The notes below the pieces were generated by a model that worked only from the letters and a program-made list of their open reading frames with translations, searched no databases and was not told the DNA's origin. A stretch of 64,000 nt of DNA from Parvularcula dongshanensis (GTDB lineage: Bacteria; Pseudomonadota; Alphaproteobacteria; Caulobacterales; Parvularculaceae): contig NZ_JACHOB010000007.1 in NCBI RefSeq assembly GCF_014199615.1, positions 62,001-126,000 of the forward strand. Reading direction: 5' to 3'. The translations under genes were made by a program, and so were the position numbers. Shown here in pieces: positions 52,742 to 63,700 of this stretch. Every line of letters begins with the position of its first letter. Positions within the stretch are counted from its first letter, which is position 1.

Positions 52742-53569
52742 GTGACCTTGACCCTGCGCACAGGGGCTGCCGTCCTTGCCCTGCTCGGCGCCGCAAACGC
52801 TCAGCAAGAAGCTGATCGTAGCGGGCAGAGCTTCATGCCGACTGAAGTCTTCACGGCGGACGAGGACCGAGCGATCCTGGACGCGTTCGAGGGACTGCGC
52901 GTCGCCGACGTCTCGGACGGGATGGACTTCGTCGGCCTGCCGGACACGGGGCTGATGGATCCCGAGATCGCGCCGCTGTGGAAGGATACCGACGATTACG
53001 CGCACCGGTTCATCGGCATCGCGGTCACTGCCCGCTACGTGCCGACGCAGAACCCTATTGAGGGTGGCGATCTATCTTACGACGACTACCGCGCCTGGGA
53101 GGGTAGTTGGTACAACGAGAGGTCGCCGGAGCCCTTCGTGCCGCTGATCCGTGAAGGCTCGGCGCTCGTCCTCGATGAGGCACCGCGGGCCGACGTCGGC
53201 TCTATCGGCTCGTACAACATCCTGGCATGGCAACTGGCGGGCGCGGTCGGAATCGTCACGAACGGCACGGCGCGCGACACGGACGAGATCATCACCCAGG
53301 AGGTCCCGCTCTACTATCGCGGCCCGGGGCGGGGGATCAGGCCCGGGCGCAACGAGATCGAGAGCGTGAACATGCCGGTCGTCGTTGGCGGCGTGCTGGT
53401 ACGCCCTGGCGACGTCGTAGTCGGGGATGGCGACGGGGTGATCGTCGTGCCGCGCGGCGTGGCGACGCGGGTCGCAGAGTTCGCCCATCGCATCCTGGAG
53501 GGAGACAAGTCGGGCCGCCGCCAGCTCTACGAAGAGGCGGGGCGGGAAGCAGACGCCTCGCTTCAGTGA
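52742..53569 (+). CDS. Secreted RraA-family protein
   Basis: About 275 residues; GTG 52742 or TTG 52739 behind GGGAGGA. A signal peptide (TLRTGAAVLALLGAANAQQ) precedes an RraA/HMG-aldolase-like domain. Its features are RVADVSDGMDFVGLP, then GSYNILAWQLAGAVGIVTNGTARDTDEI, and VVVGGVLVRPGDVVVGDGDGVIVVP. Relatives are cytoplasmic aldolases (4-hydroxy-4-methyl-2-oxoglutarate) or RNase E inhibitors. Export to the periplasm is unusual and points to a different substrate. The long insert between residues 75 and 140 is specific to this type. Confidence 0.8.
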   Translation: MTLTLRTGAAVLALLGAANAQQEADRSGQSFMPTEVFTADEDRAILDAFEGLRVADVSDGMDFVGLPDTGLMDPEIAPLWKDTDDYAHRFIGIAVTARYVPTQNPIEGGDLSYDDYRAWEGSWYNERSPEPFVPLIREGSALVLDEAPRADVGSIGSYNILAWQLAGAVGIVTNGTARDTDEIITQEVPLYYRGPGRGIRPGRNEIESVNMPVVVGGVLVRPGDVVVGDGDGVIVVPRGVATRVAEFAHRILEGDKSGRRQLYEEAGREADASLQ

Positions 53570-53699
53570 TCGGTCTCCGGTCAGTCTGGAGCGTGAAGGG
53601 CTTTGGCCCTTGCGGCGTGGTCGCCGTTAGCCGCCACGCGGACCTGACGCATCGATCCTCGTTCGCATAAAAACTAAACGAGCCCATGGGAGGGTCCTC

Positions 53700-56201
53700 A
53701 TGCTACGAAAAGCTTTGAGGCGATCGATGCTCGCCGGGACGGCGCTGCTGTGCGGCGCGGTCCAGGCCGCCGAGCCGCCCGTCCATCCCGAAACCTGGCC
53801 CGCCGCAGAGAGTCCAATCGGGATCAACCCGGCGGTCGAAGCTCGGATTGATGAGCTGCTGGGCCGAATGAACGTGGAGGAGAAGGTCGGGCAGGTCGTG
53901 CAGCCTGAGATGAAGTCCGTCACGCCGGACGACGTGCGCGCCTATCACATCGGCAGCGTCGAGAACGGTGGCGGGTCCGTCCCGAACGGCGACAAGCACG
54001 CCTCACCGGAGGACTGGATCTCGATGATCGACGCCTACTGGGAAGCCTCGGTCGACGTCGAAGAGGGCGCCGTCCGCATTCCAATGATGTGGGCGACCGA
54101 CGCCGTCCACGGACACAACAACGTCTACGGCGCGACGCTCTTCCCCCACAATATCGGCCTTGGCGCCGCCCGCGACCCGGACCTCGTCCGCCGGATCGGC
54201 GAAGCGACGGCGAAGGAGGTGCGAGCGCTCGGCATGGACTGGTCCTTCGCTCCGACGCTCGCCGTCGTCAGGGACGACCGCTGGGGGCGCACCTATGAGA
54301 GCTACTCCGAGAACCCTGAGATCGTTGCGCTTTACGCTGACGCAATGGTGCGAGGTCTGCAGGGTGAAGGCGAGACCTTCCTCGACCCCGATCATGTCGT
54401 CTCTACGGCCAAGCACTACCTCGGCGACGGCGGGACCGACGGGGGGCGCGACCAGGGGGACAACCCGGCGCCCGAGGCTCGGCTGCGTGATTTCGGCGGG
54501 GCAGGCTATCCGCCTGCAATCTCCGCAGGGACGCAGGCCGTCATGGCGAGCTTTTCCAGCTGGCAGGGGACGAAGCTGCACGCCCATAAGGGGCTTCTCA
54601 CCGACGTCCTGAAGGAGAGGATGGGTTTTGATGGCATCCTGTTCGGCGACTGGAACGCCCACGGCCAGATCCCAGGCTGCACGAACGGAAACTGCCCCGA
54701 CGCGCTTCTCGCCGGCCTCGACATGTACAACGTTCCACAGGACTGGAAGGAGCTCCACGGCAACCTCGTCGCGCAGGTCGAGGACGGCACGATCCCGATG
54801 AACCGGCTCGACGACGCGGTTCGGCGCATCCTCCGAGTGAAGTTCCGCGCGGGCACCTTCGACCAGGGATTGCCGTCGAGCCGACCCCATGCGGGCGACG
54901 AGACCCTTTTGGGCGCGCCGGCCCACCGCGCCATCGCGCGCGAGGCGGTTCGCAAGTCGCTCGTCCTGCTGAAGAACGATGCGGGCGTGCTGCCGATCGA
55001 ACCCACCGGGCGGTTGCTCGTCGCAGGCGCAGGCGCGGACGACATCGGCAAGGCGTCCGGCGGCTGGACGCTGAGTTGGCAGGGCGACGACAACACGAAC
55101 GAGGACTTCCCCGGCGCGACCTCAATCTGGGCGGGCCTGCGCGACGCCGTCGAGGAAGCGGGCGGCACCGCGGTCTTCAGCGCCGATGGCAGCTTCAAGG
55201 AGAAACCCGACGCGGCCGTCGTCGTCTTCGGTGAGCACCCCTACGCTGAGTTCCAAGGCGACCAAGCCGACGTCGCGTTGCACACTGAGAACGAGGAAAG
55301 CCTGCAAGTGCTTCGTGCACTGAGGGAAGCCGGCGTCCCGACGGCGGCGGTGCTGATCTCCGGCCGGCCGCTCTACGTGAACGAGCAGATCAACGCCGCG
55401 GACGCGTTCGTCGCCGCTTGGCTGCCGGGCAGCGAGGGGGCGGGCGTCGCGGACGTGCTCTTGGCCGCGCCGGGCGGCGCCGTCCGCCACGACTTCAACG
55501 GCAAGCTGTCATTCTCCTGGCCGCGTCGGCCGGGCCAGACGCCTCTGAACGTCGGCGACGAGGGATACGATCCGCAATTCGCCTACGGCTACGGGCTTAC
55601 CTACGAAGATGACATCATGCTGGGACAGCTCGACGAAGCCGAGGTGCCGGTCGACGATGCGCCTCCTGGCGTCTTCCTCACCGAGGGGCGGGGGCGCAAC
55701 GGCTTCGCGCTGTCGATCGGCGATGAGCAGGCGCCGCACATCGCGGTGGTCGGGAAGAGGGTGGCGACCTATGGCAGCGAGTCGCTAACGCTGACCGCCA
55801 TCGACCGGGATCGGCAGGAGGACGCCTGGGCGGTGCGGTGGTCCGGGCGGGGCGAGGCCTGGTTGGAGCTCAGCGCCGAAGAGCCGATCGATCTCACTCG
55901 CGAGGCCAACGGCGCTATGGTCCTAGCCGTCTCAATGAGGCTCGACGTGGCGCCGGGCGGAGCGGTCATGCTTGGCGTTGGCGGCGAAGATTCTGTCATG
56001 CTCGACGTAACCGATCGCGTGAAACGTCTGCCGGACGGGTGGTCGGAACTACGTGTGCCGCTGCGCTGCTTCGGCGAGAACGGCGCGGCCCTGGACGACG
56101 TCACGACCGTCCTGCGCCTTCAAACCGAACACCCCCTGACGATAGGCTTGTCGGACGCGACCATCGCCGAGACGAGCGCTTCCGACTCCTGCCCGAACTG
56201 A
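53700..56201 (+). CDS. Glycoside hydrolase family 3, exo-beta-glucanase type
   Basis: 833 residues with a signal peptide (cleavage near VQAAEP) and a strong GGGAGGG site. The (beta/alpha)8 domain has KVGQVVQPEM, MMWATDAVHGHNN, APTLAVVRDDRWGRTYES and STAKHYLGDGGT; the nucleophile Asp317 lies in DGILFGDWNAHGQI. The alpha/beta sandwich domain (RKSLVLLKNDAGVLPI, SGRPLYVNE, DAFVAAWLPGSEG) holds the acid/base region. A C-terminal beta-rich extension of about 170 residues may bind sugar. This is the ExoP/1,3-1,4-beta-glucan exohydrolase branch. It lies 19 bp from the next GH3 gene. Confidence 0.95.
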   Translation: MLRKALRRSMLAGTALLCGAVQAAEPPVHPETWPAAESPIGINPAVEARIDELLGRMNVEEKVGQVVQPEMKSVTPDDVRAYHIGSVENGGGSVPNGDKHASPEDWISMIDAYWEASVDVEEGAVRIPMMWATDAVHGHNNVYGATLFPHNIGLGAARDPDLVRRIGEATAKEVRALGMDWSFAPTLAVVRDDRWGRTYESYSENPEIVALYADAMVRGLQGEGETFLDPDHVVSTAKHYLGDGGTDGGRDQGDNPAPEARLRDFGGAGYPPAISAGTQAVMASFSSWQGTKLHAHKGLLTDVLKERMGFDGILFGDWNAHGQIPGCTNGNCPDALLAGLDMYNVPQDWKELHGNLVAQVEDGTIPMNRLDDAVRRILRVKFRAGTFDQGLPSSRPHAGDETLLGAPAHRAIAREAVRKSLVLLKNDAGVLPIEPTGRLLVAGAGADDIGKASGGWTLSWQGDDNTNEDFPGATSIWAGLRDAVEEAGGTAVFSADGSFKEKPDAAVVVFGEHPYAEFQGDQADVALHTENEESLQVLRALREAGVPTAAVLISGRPLYVNEQINAADAFVAAWLPGSEGAGVADVLLAAPGGAVRHDFNGKLSFSWPRRPGQTPLNVGDEGYDPQFAYGYGLTYEDDIMLGQLDEAEVPVDDAPPGVFLTEGRGRNGFALSIGDEQAPHIAVVGKRVATYGSESLTLTAIDRDRQEDAWAVRWSGRGEAWLELSAEEPIDLTREANGAMVLAVSMRLDVAPGGAVMLGVGGEDSVMLDVTDRVKRLPDGWSELRVPLRCFGENGAALDDVTTVLRLQTEHPLTIGLSDATIAETSASDSCPN

Positions 56202-56220
56202 CAATCACGAGGTCGCCATC

Positions 56221-58440
56221 ATGCTTACTTCCTTCGCAGCGCTTACGATCGCAGCGCACCTCCACACCGCCGACCCCCAAACGGGCGGACAGGCCGGGCC
56301 GCAGCCCTCGGTCGAACGCGCCGACCAGCCGTGGATGAACGCCTCCTCGTCGCCCGACGAGCGGGCAAGCGCGCTGGTCGCCGAGATGACGCAGGAGGAG
56401 AAGCTGACGCTTGTCTTCGGCTACTTCGGCACGGACTTTCCCCCCGACGACTACGAGGCGCCCGAAGAGGCTCGGCAGGGCTCGGCGGGCTACGTGCCTG
56501 GCATTCCCCGTCTTGGCGTGCCGCCACAGTGGCAGACCGATGCTGGCGTCGGGGTCGCGACGCAGGGCGGGGCGGCTAAGAAGCGGGAGCGTACGGCACT
56601 GCCTTCGGGCATCGCGACCGCGGCGACGTGGAACCCCAACCTCGCCTACAAGGCCGGCGCGATGATCGGGTCCGAAGCGCGCTCCTCGGGCTTCAACGTC
56701 ATGCTGGCGGGCGGCGTGAACCTGCTGCGCGAGGCCGAGAACGGACGCAACTTCGAGTATGGCGGCGAGGACCCCCTTCTAGCAGGCACGATCGTTGGTG
56801 CGCAGATCGCGGGCATTCAGTCCAACCGCATCATCTCCACCATCAAGCACTTCGCGGTGAACGATCAGGAGACGGACCGGTCGGGCGGTAACTCGGTGGC
56901 GGACGATGCGGCCTTGCGCGTCTCCGACCTCTTAGCTTTCGAGTTCGCCTTCGAGCAGGCGGACCCCGGCGCCGTCATGTGCGCCTACAATCAGGTGAAC
57001 GGCACGTTCTCTTGCGAGAACGAGTACCTGCTGACCAAGGTCCTGCGCGAGGACTGGGACTATCGCGGCTACGTGCTGTCGGACTGGGGCGCGGTTCACA
57101 GCACGGTCGCCGCGGCGAATGCCGGGCTGGAGCAGGAGTCGGGCTTCCCCTTCGACGACGAGCCCTACTTCGGCGAGCCGCTGAAGCGCGCAGTTTCCGA
57201 GGGTACTGTCCCTCAGGCCCGCCTCGACGAGATGGTCACACGGATCGTCCGGACAATGATCGATAAGGGCCTGTTCGACGATCCCGTCGAGATAGAGGAG
57301 ATCGACTTCGATGCCCATGCAGCGATAACTCAAGCTGGCGCTGCCGAGGGGGCGGTCCTGCTCAAGAACGAGGGCGGCATCCTGCCGCTCTCGCCGGACG
57401 CCGCCTCTATCGCCGTCATCGGCGGACACGCGGACAAGGGCGTCCTGTCGGGCGGCGGCTCCTCACAGGTCTACCCCGTCGGCGGGAACGCCGTGCCGGG
57501 TCTCGAGCCGACGAGCTGGCCTGGGCCGGTCGTCTACTACCCCTCCTCGCCGCTCGAAGAGATCAGGCGCCGCGCGCCGGACGCGGAGGTCCGCTTCGTC
57601 TCGGGCGAGGACGTGGAGGCGGCCGCTGCCCTCGCAGCCGAGAGCGACATCGTGCTCGTCTTCGCGACGCAGTGGGCGACGGAGTCTGAGGACACGACGC
57701 TCGAACTACCGAACGACCAGGACGCGCTGATCGCCGCCGTCGCCGAGGCGAACGACCGCGCGGTCGTGGTACTCGAAACGGGCGGGCCGGTCCTCATGCC
57801 CTGGGCGGGAGACGTCGCCGGCATCCTCGAAGCATGGTTCCCTGGCACGGAGGGCGGCGCGGCGATCGCCGACTTGCTGTTCGGCGTGGTGAACCCGTCG
57901 GGCCACCTACCAGCGACCTTTCCGGCCAGCCGGGAGCAGCTGCCCCGGACACAGCATCCGCAGCCTGGGGACGTGATCTACGACGAAGGGGCGGCGGTCG
58001 GCTACAAGTGGTACGACGCCAACGGCCTCGAGCCGTTGTTCCCGTTCGGGCACGGCCTCAGCTACACGGCGTTCGCCTATGACGGGCTCGAGGCGGCGGC
58101 AGCCGGACAGGGCGTCAGCGTTCGCTTCACCGTGACGAACCGAGGCGAACGGGCCGGGAAGGACGTAGCGCAGGTCTACGTCGCCGGCAGCGGGTGGGAG
58201 GCACCCAAGCGGCTCGGCGCATACGAGAAGGTCGAGCTTGAGGCCGGCGACAGCACGCAGGTCGAGCTTTCGGTCGACCCACGCCTTCTGGCGACTTGGA
58301 ACGCGGACGGGGGCGGATGGATTACCACTGCGGGCGAGTATCGCATTCTGCTCGGCACGTCGTCCGTCGACATCGTCGGGACGGCGACGGTAGAGCTGTC
58401 GGCGAGCACGCTGCCGGCGAGCTACGATCCGCCCCAATAA
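56221..58440 (+). CDS. Glycoside hydrolase family 3 beta-glucosidase
   Basis: 739 residues from the ATG behind GAGGT. A short signal-like N-terminus is followed by GH3 domain 1 with KHFAVNDQETDR and the nucleophile Asp288 in GYVLSDWGAVHS. Domain 2 includes AEGAVLLKNEGGILPL, GGGSSQVYPVGG and DIVLVFATQWATESED. A C-terminal fibronectin III-like domain (VSVRFTVTNRGERAGKDVAQVYV) completes the usual beta-glucosidase layout. It would release glucose from oligosaccharides made by the upstream GH3. A decayed partial copy of the middle of this gene stands at 36.5 kb. Confidence 0.94.
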   Translation: MLTSFAALTIAAHLHTADPQTGGQAGPQPSVERADQPWMNASSSPDERASALVAEMTQEEKLTLVFGYFGTDFPPDDYEAPEEARQGSAGYVPGIPRLGVPPQWQTDAGVGVATQGGAAKKRERTALPSGIATAATWNPNLAYKAGAMIGSEARSSGFNVMLAGGVNLLREAENGRNFEYGGEDPLLAGTIVGAQIAGIQSNRIISTIKHFAVNDQETDRSGGNSVADDAALRVSDLLAFEFAFEQADPGAVMCAYNQVNGTFSCENEYLLTKVLREDWDYRGYVLSDWGAVHSTVAAANAGLEQESGFPFDDEPYFGEPLKRAVSEGTVPQARLDEMVTRIVRTMIDKGLFDDPVEIEEIDFDAHAAITQAGAAEGAVLLKNEGGILPLSPDAASIAVIGGHADKGVLSGGGSSQVYPVGGNAVPGLEPTSWPGPVVYYPSSPLEEIRRRAPDAEVRFVSGEDVEAAAALAAESDIVLVFATQWATESEDTTLELPNDQDALIAAVAEANDRAVVVLETGGPVLMPWAGDVAGILEAWFPGTEGGAAIADLLFGVVNPSGHLPATFPASREQLPRTQHPQPGDVIYDEGAAVGYKWYDANGLEPLFPFGHGLSYTAFAYDGLEAAAAGQGVSVRFTVTNRGERAGKDVAQVYVAGSGWEAPKRLGAYEKVELEAGDSTQVELSVDPRLLATWNADGGGWITTAGEYRILLGTSSVDIVGTATVELSASTLPASYDPPQ

Positions 58441-58499
58441 TTCGGGTCTGTCGGCTCGCCTCAGGGACGCGGGCGGGCCGGCAGCTCAGCGATGCCCGG

Positions 58500-59100
58500 G
58501 CTGCCGGTCCGGAGGTTCGGCGCGGCCAGCTTTCGCGTAGCGGTCGATATCCCAAAGCCCATCGGCCGAGAAAGCGAGACGGGCCTGCGCGCCGAGCCCG
58601 TCGTCCATCTGCTCGCCCGTCCGTGCGCCGACAGGGCCGACGTCACGCGGGGGGAGGGCGCAGCGCCTAGGCGATCGCCATCTGCATGAAGCTCCGCCCG
58701 CGCCTAGATTCGTTCGGCGACCTGGTCTGGCCGAGATTCTCGCCGCTCAGCATGCAGTCGCTGAACGAGCCGTCGGCACCAGCGTGAGCCTCGTCGGGCG
58801 TCCCGTTCAGGCACTTGCCTGTCAGGAGGTCCTGGGCCAGCGGCGAGAAGCCGATGCAGCCCACGCCGAGCGCTCTGAGCGTGTCCAGGAGCCCGTCCTC
58901 GATCCAACGGTTGAGCATGGAGTAGCTCGGCTGATAGATCAGGAGCGGTACGCCTCCCTCCGCGAGGAGCGAGGCGGCTCGCCGTGTGAGTTCCGGTTAG
59001 TAGGAGTTGATGCCGACGTAGGGTGCCTTGCCCTGCCAGGGGATTTGAGCGAGCGCCCCGACGGTCTCCTTGAGCGGCGTCGTTGGGTCGACCTGATGCG
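58500..59100 (-). pseudogene. Aldo-keto reductase (YghZ-like), decayed
   Basis: Minus-strand segments in shifting frames: VDPTTPLKETVGALAQI...YVGINSY, then a TAA; ELTRRAASLLAEGG...LIYQPSYSMLNRWIEDGLLDTL; GVGCIGFSPLAQDLLTGK; and a last part GARTGEQMDDGLGAQARLAFSADGLWDIDRY. This order is that of YghZ-type L-glyceraldehyde-3-phosphate reductases. At least one nonsense codon and two frameshifts are present, and the N-terminal third is missing. Confidence 0.75.
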
Positions 59101-59366
59101 ATTACAAAATGTAGGATCTCGCGTGAGTAAGACTCCGCCTCGCTGGGTTTCCCTATGTCCTCCGGGCCCTGCCGTTTGCGTTCAAGCTGCTTCCGTTACA
59201 AGCTCGATCCGAACATACAGTCGGGACCACTGCGAAGGAGACAGGATACTGTACATGTTCTAAAATGGAGGTCGTACCGGAAGGCGATCTTACCTATCCA
59301 GTCTGGGAAAAGGCTGGCTTTCGGAAACCTGCAATTGAAACATCAACCGGGTGTCAAAACTGAATT
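59101..59366 (+). other. Spacer between the reductase relic and the cupin gene
   Basis: No gene, repeat or RNA recognised. Lower GC than the glycosidase block. Confidence 0.3.
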
Positions 59367-60371
59367 TCAGACCTTAGTCATCAAGCTTCTCGCTAGCGCC
59401 GTGCGAAGCTGGCGGATCATGGTATCGTCCAACTCGCCCATCACACCGCGCCGCTCAGGCGGCAGGTAGTCGGCAACGGGGCCGTTCTCTTCGAAGATGT
59501 AGTGATCGAACATCGCCTTCCATGCCGCGCGCTGAGCGGGGGGAAGCTGCCGAATGGTGATCATCGCGTGCATCAGCACGTCGCGCGGATGACCGCTGAC
59601 CTTGCCGTCGGGTTGCCACCAGTAGTTCACGAGGATGTTGACGTCGTCAAACGCTTCGACGTGGTGCCACCAAAGGTAGGGGACGTAGAGGGCATCTCCC
59701 GGCTCAAGGTCTGCGACTAGCGAATGCGCCAGCGCTTCGTCGAAGCGGGGGAATTTCTCCCGGTCGGGGTTGCGGAAATCCACCATGCTGATCGTCGCCC
59801 GGGCTGGCGTCAGCTCGAACGGACCCTGATAGAGGTTCGAGACTTGGTCCGGGGGGAAGAGGGTGAAGCGCCGTCGGCCCGCGGTGCAGCAGGCGACGTT
59901 CTCCGAGTGGTCGTGATGCGCAGCGACGATCGCGCGGTTCCCGATCCAGATGCGCGGTTCGACCGGCTCGTCATGGAGCGGCATAGGATGCGCTTCCTCG
60001 AAGCCGGGAAGGTTCTGCCGTACAGGAACTGATTGGACCGCCATGGCTGGCGCATCACTTCGGCCGGCGGCGTTGGCAAGGAAGTCGAGCGCAGCGCTCA
60101 GCCGGGCATCGCCGTGCTTGAAGGTGAAGCCTGTGACGTCCTCGTTGTAGAAGAACCTTCCCTTGAGTTCCGGCGGTGCCAGCATGGTCGTCAGGCTATG
60201 CCCTCGGTCGAACTGCCGGAGGTAGTTCAGGACCGCTTTGTGCGATTGCAGAGCCGCCTGCACGATCGGCCAGTCGCGAACGAGGCCGCGAAAGATCGCC
60301 GGCTCGCCAATCTCCAAGACCTGGCGCAAGGCCGCCGGATTCGTCGCGCCGCTTGAGGTAACTCGTTTCAT
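59367..60371 (-). CDS. Cupin-like (JmjC-type) protein, TonB-receptor associated
   Basis: 334 residues behind a perfect AGGAGGG site. The cupin_8/JmjC fold: N-terminal PAIFRGLVRDWPIVQA, the iron-binding HxD in VAAHHDHSENVACC, GRRRFTLFPPDQVSNLY, and the distal His in DALYVPYLWWHHVEAF. Such proteins are 2-oxoglutarate/Fe(II) oxygenase-like and often stand next to SusC-like TonB receptors and flavin halogenases in Caulobacter and Xanthomonas sugar loci. The substrate is unknown. Divergent from the receptor gene. Confidence 0.9.
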   Translation of the reverse strand: MKRVTSSGATNPAALRQVLEIGEPAIFRGLVRDWPIVQAALQSHKAVLNYLRQFDRGHSLTTMLAPPELKGRFFYNEDVTGFTFKHGDARLSAALDFLANAAGRSDAPAMAVQSVPVRQNLPGFEEAHPMPLHDEPVEPRIWIGNRAIVAAHHDHSENVACCTAGRRRFTLFPPDQVSNLYQGPFELTPARATISMVDFRNPDREKFPRFDEALAHSLVADLEPGDALYVPYLWWHHVEAFDDVNILVNYWWQPDGKVSGHPRDVLMHAMITIRQLPPAQRAAWKAMFDHYIFEENGPVADYLPPERRGVMGELDDTMIRQLRTALARSLMTKV

Positions 60372-60733
60372 AAACCCTCCTAATCTGGGGCAAGGGAGAA
60401 GGATGCTATACTTAGCGCCAGTCTTCCTGACGTAACTTCAAAGCCACACCAACCGAAGAGGGTGAAACGCTCGCACATTTATGCGCGGCGAGGCTTGCCT
60501 TTCCGGTGAAACGGCGAGAGTCTAGTGATGAACGCCAACGCGCGCTCGGGGCTGGAAGCGTACCCAGCTGAACCGTTAGAGTTCAGAAGGTATTGAAAAG
60601 GCATACTTGTTAGACTCGAAACCTGCGACTGACATCGCCCGAGTCACTTTAAACTCGTAGCTATCCGATCCCGAATCAACTTGTGCGTGAAACGACGTTG
60701 CATCGTTGTGGTGTGGCGGTTGAGAACATATCG
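60372..60733. promoter_or_regulatory. Divergent control region, cupin gene / TonB receptor
   Basis: 360 bp, AT-richer than the glycosidase block, no gene. AACGA-N7-TCGTT at 60691-60707 (27 bp before the receptor ATG) is an imperfect palindrome of the general LacI-operator kind. Both genes are probably controlled here in response to sugar. No regulator gene is in the window. Confidence 0.4.
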
Positions 60734-63700
60734 ATGAAGGGGATTAGATCGTTGGCTCACTCGCGTAGGTGGATGATGGGGACTGCGTCATGCGTTGCCG
60801 TTGGTACGGCTGTGCTCGGATTTGCGCCGCTCGGGGCGCTCGCCCAAGATGATGTCGATGAAATCGAGAATGTCGACGACATCGACAACGCCACGCCTGA
60901 TGATTCCGACGTCATCGTCGTTACAGGGGTTCGCAGTTCGCTTAAATCCGCACAGGACATCAAGCGTAACGCTGATACTATCGTCGACTCTATCACCGCG
61001 ACGGACATAGGCTCCTTCCCTGACAAATCGGTCGCCGAAGCTCTGCAGCGCGTCGCAGGCGTTACGGTTAGTAGGTTCGCTGCCTCCGGTGACACGGCAC
61101 ACTTCTCGGCGGAGCCGTCAGGGGTTATTGTTCGCGGTCTTCAACAAGTTCGATCTGAGTTTAACGGCAGGGATTCGTTCTCGGCCAACTCGTCGCGTGG
61201 TCTCTCTTTCGGGGACGTATCGCCTGAGCTCATGGGCGGGGTCGACACGTATAAGAATCAGATGGCTGAACTGATCGAAGGCGGCATCGCGGGCACAGTC
61301 AATCTCCGGACGCGAACTCCTTTTGATCAGCCGGGGCAACTGATATCAATCTCCGGAAGTGCAAATTACAACGATCTCGCGGAGTCGGTAACACCGGAAG
61401 TCTCCGGTTTGTATTCGAACCGTTTTGAGACCAGTATTGGCGAGTTCGGGATACTGGCGAACGTTGCCTATTCTAAGGTGAACACCCGCACGGAGGGCGT
61501 TCAGCTCTACCGCATGTGGTTGGCTGAGGATGTGTTCCAAGATGGCCTTACTTATCTTCCCGAGCGGCACATCCTCCGAGATAACGAATATGATCGCGAG
61601 CGGACCGGCGTCGCATTGGCCGGACAATGGCAAGACAACGACCGTAAGTGGCTCGCCACACTTCAGTACAACCGATCAGAATATCAGAACGCCTGGGAGG
61701 AGTATGTCCTCGAGGCGGCGTATGGTGCGGATATCTCCTATAGCCGAGCCTTGGACTACACGGTTACCCCCGGCGAAGCGATTGCTCGGTACGACACAAT
61801 TCCGCAAGCCTTGCTCGGTACCAACCTAACGTTCGATGAAGACGGATTCCTGCAAACAGGGACTTTGGTTGGCGACAACACCTCCTGGACGGGCAATCCA
61901 GATCCCAACGCAGGGGACTGGACGGGCTACTTTGCTCTTCTCGACAGCGGGGAACCTCTCTTTACCCAATGCTACAATTGGCAAGGATGCTACGGACAGT
62001 ATTCGACTGATCGAGGTGAAAATCCGGTTAGCCCACTATCGCAACGAGGTGCGAGGTTCGGGACACGCACCCGTTCGAACAATAACAAGAACGTCACGCA
62101 GGATATCGGCTTCAATTTGAAGTACGCGCCAACTGACCGGTTGCGGTTCAACTTCGATGCGCAGTGGATCGACGCCTCTGTCGATAACTACGACATCGAG
62201 ATTGCGTTCGAGACCTATGCTCAGCAGGCCGTCGACTACACGGGTGATCTACCAGTTCTGACGCTCGAGACACCGCCGAACATGGGGGTCACGAACGGCT
62301 ATCTCGAGCGGCCTGACAGCTACCGCTATCAGTACGTTATGGATCATATCGAGGAGAGCACGGGTGAAGAGTACGCTTTTCGTGGTGACGCTGAATACGA
62401 TATCGACAATGGGTGGCTGAGCTCGATCAAAGTCGGTACTCGATACGCTAATCGTCAGCAGGATATTCAGAACTCAGCTTACAACTGGCAAAGCATGGGG
62501 GCTGCAACCTGGCAGGCCCGAGGCCACATCTACAATATCAATCGGTTCGATCCGCCTGCGGACTTCGGCAATTATGCCGCACGGCGGCCCTTGCCGGATG
62601 GCTCGACTGTCGACGGTCCTCCCGGCATAAACTTCAACGGTTACCCAGATACCCTCGACCGCCGCCTGTGGGACGGAGGCTTCTTTGGCGGCGGCCTTCT
62701 CAACGGCGCAAACGCTTTCATGTTCTTCGACATGGACGTCGCTCAGGACAAGGAGCAACTCGCGGGCGCCCTAGGGGCGAGCGCACTCGGCTTCGATATT
62801 GCCGGGGCTGGGTGGGATCCAATCTGCTCGAATACGGGGGATCGGATCGATGAGGTGGCCGGTACCTGCTACACGCCCGCGGAACTTGCGAACGTCGAAG
62901 AAGAAACCTATGCTGGCTATGCGCAGCTTAATTTCGGCGGCTCCGAAGCGCAGCTTTTCGGAGTACCTTTCTCTGGAAACATTGGTGTCAGGTACGTCCA
63001 CACTATCAACTCGTCCTCTGGAGGCATCGATCTTCCGCAACTGGGTAACGACCTCTTTCAGGACCTTGATCTCAGCGGCACGATTGAACCTGATGAGCGG
63101 GCAGTCGATAATGTCATCTGCGTTCCGAACCCGCCACGTGAAGTAACTGGACCTGATGGTGAGCCCACAGGCGAAGTGCTGCCGCCCGAGATTCCGTTTA
63201 GCAACGGCTGTTACCTCAGTGAGGACGACATCCGCTTCTCTCTCGGAGGTAGCTCGCTCACGACAGCCGAAGCGAAACACGATCACTGGCTGCCAAGCGC
63301 GAACATCAAGTTCGATCTTACGGATGAGTTCATCCTCCGATTTGCTGCGTCACGAGCGATGTCAAGACCGGACTTCGGGCAGCTGCGGAACTACGCCAGT
63401 ATCGGTGTTAGCCTTCCTTCAAACGAGGGCGATCCGAGTTACATCACAGACGAGAATGGAGAAATCATAGGGATCGATCCGATCTATACCGCATCGGGCC
63501 AGAATCCCTACCTTGAGCCTGTTACTGCAGATCAGTTCGACGTCTCTTTCGAATGGTACTTCTCGGACGTAGGATCGTTTACGCTCGCTGGCTTCTATAA
63601 GAAGTTCCACGACTATATTCAGACTGACCGGTACAACCGCGAAGTTACGGTAAACGGAATAACTCGGACCGTTGATACGCGTGGTCCGATCAACGGCGAT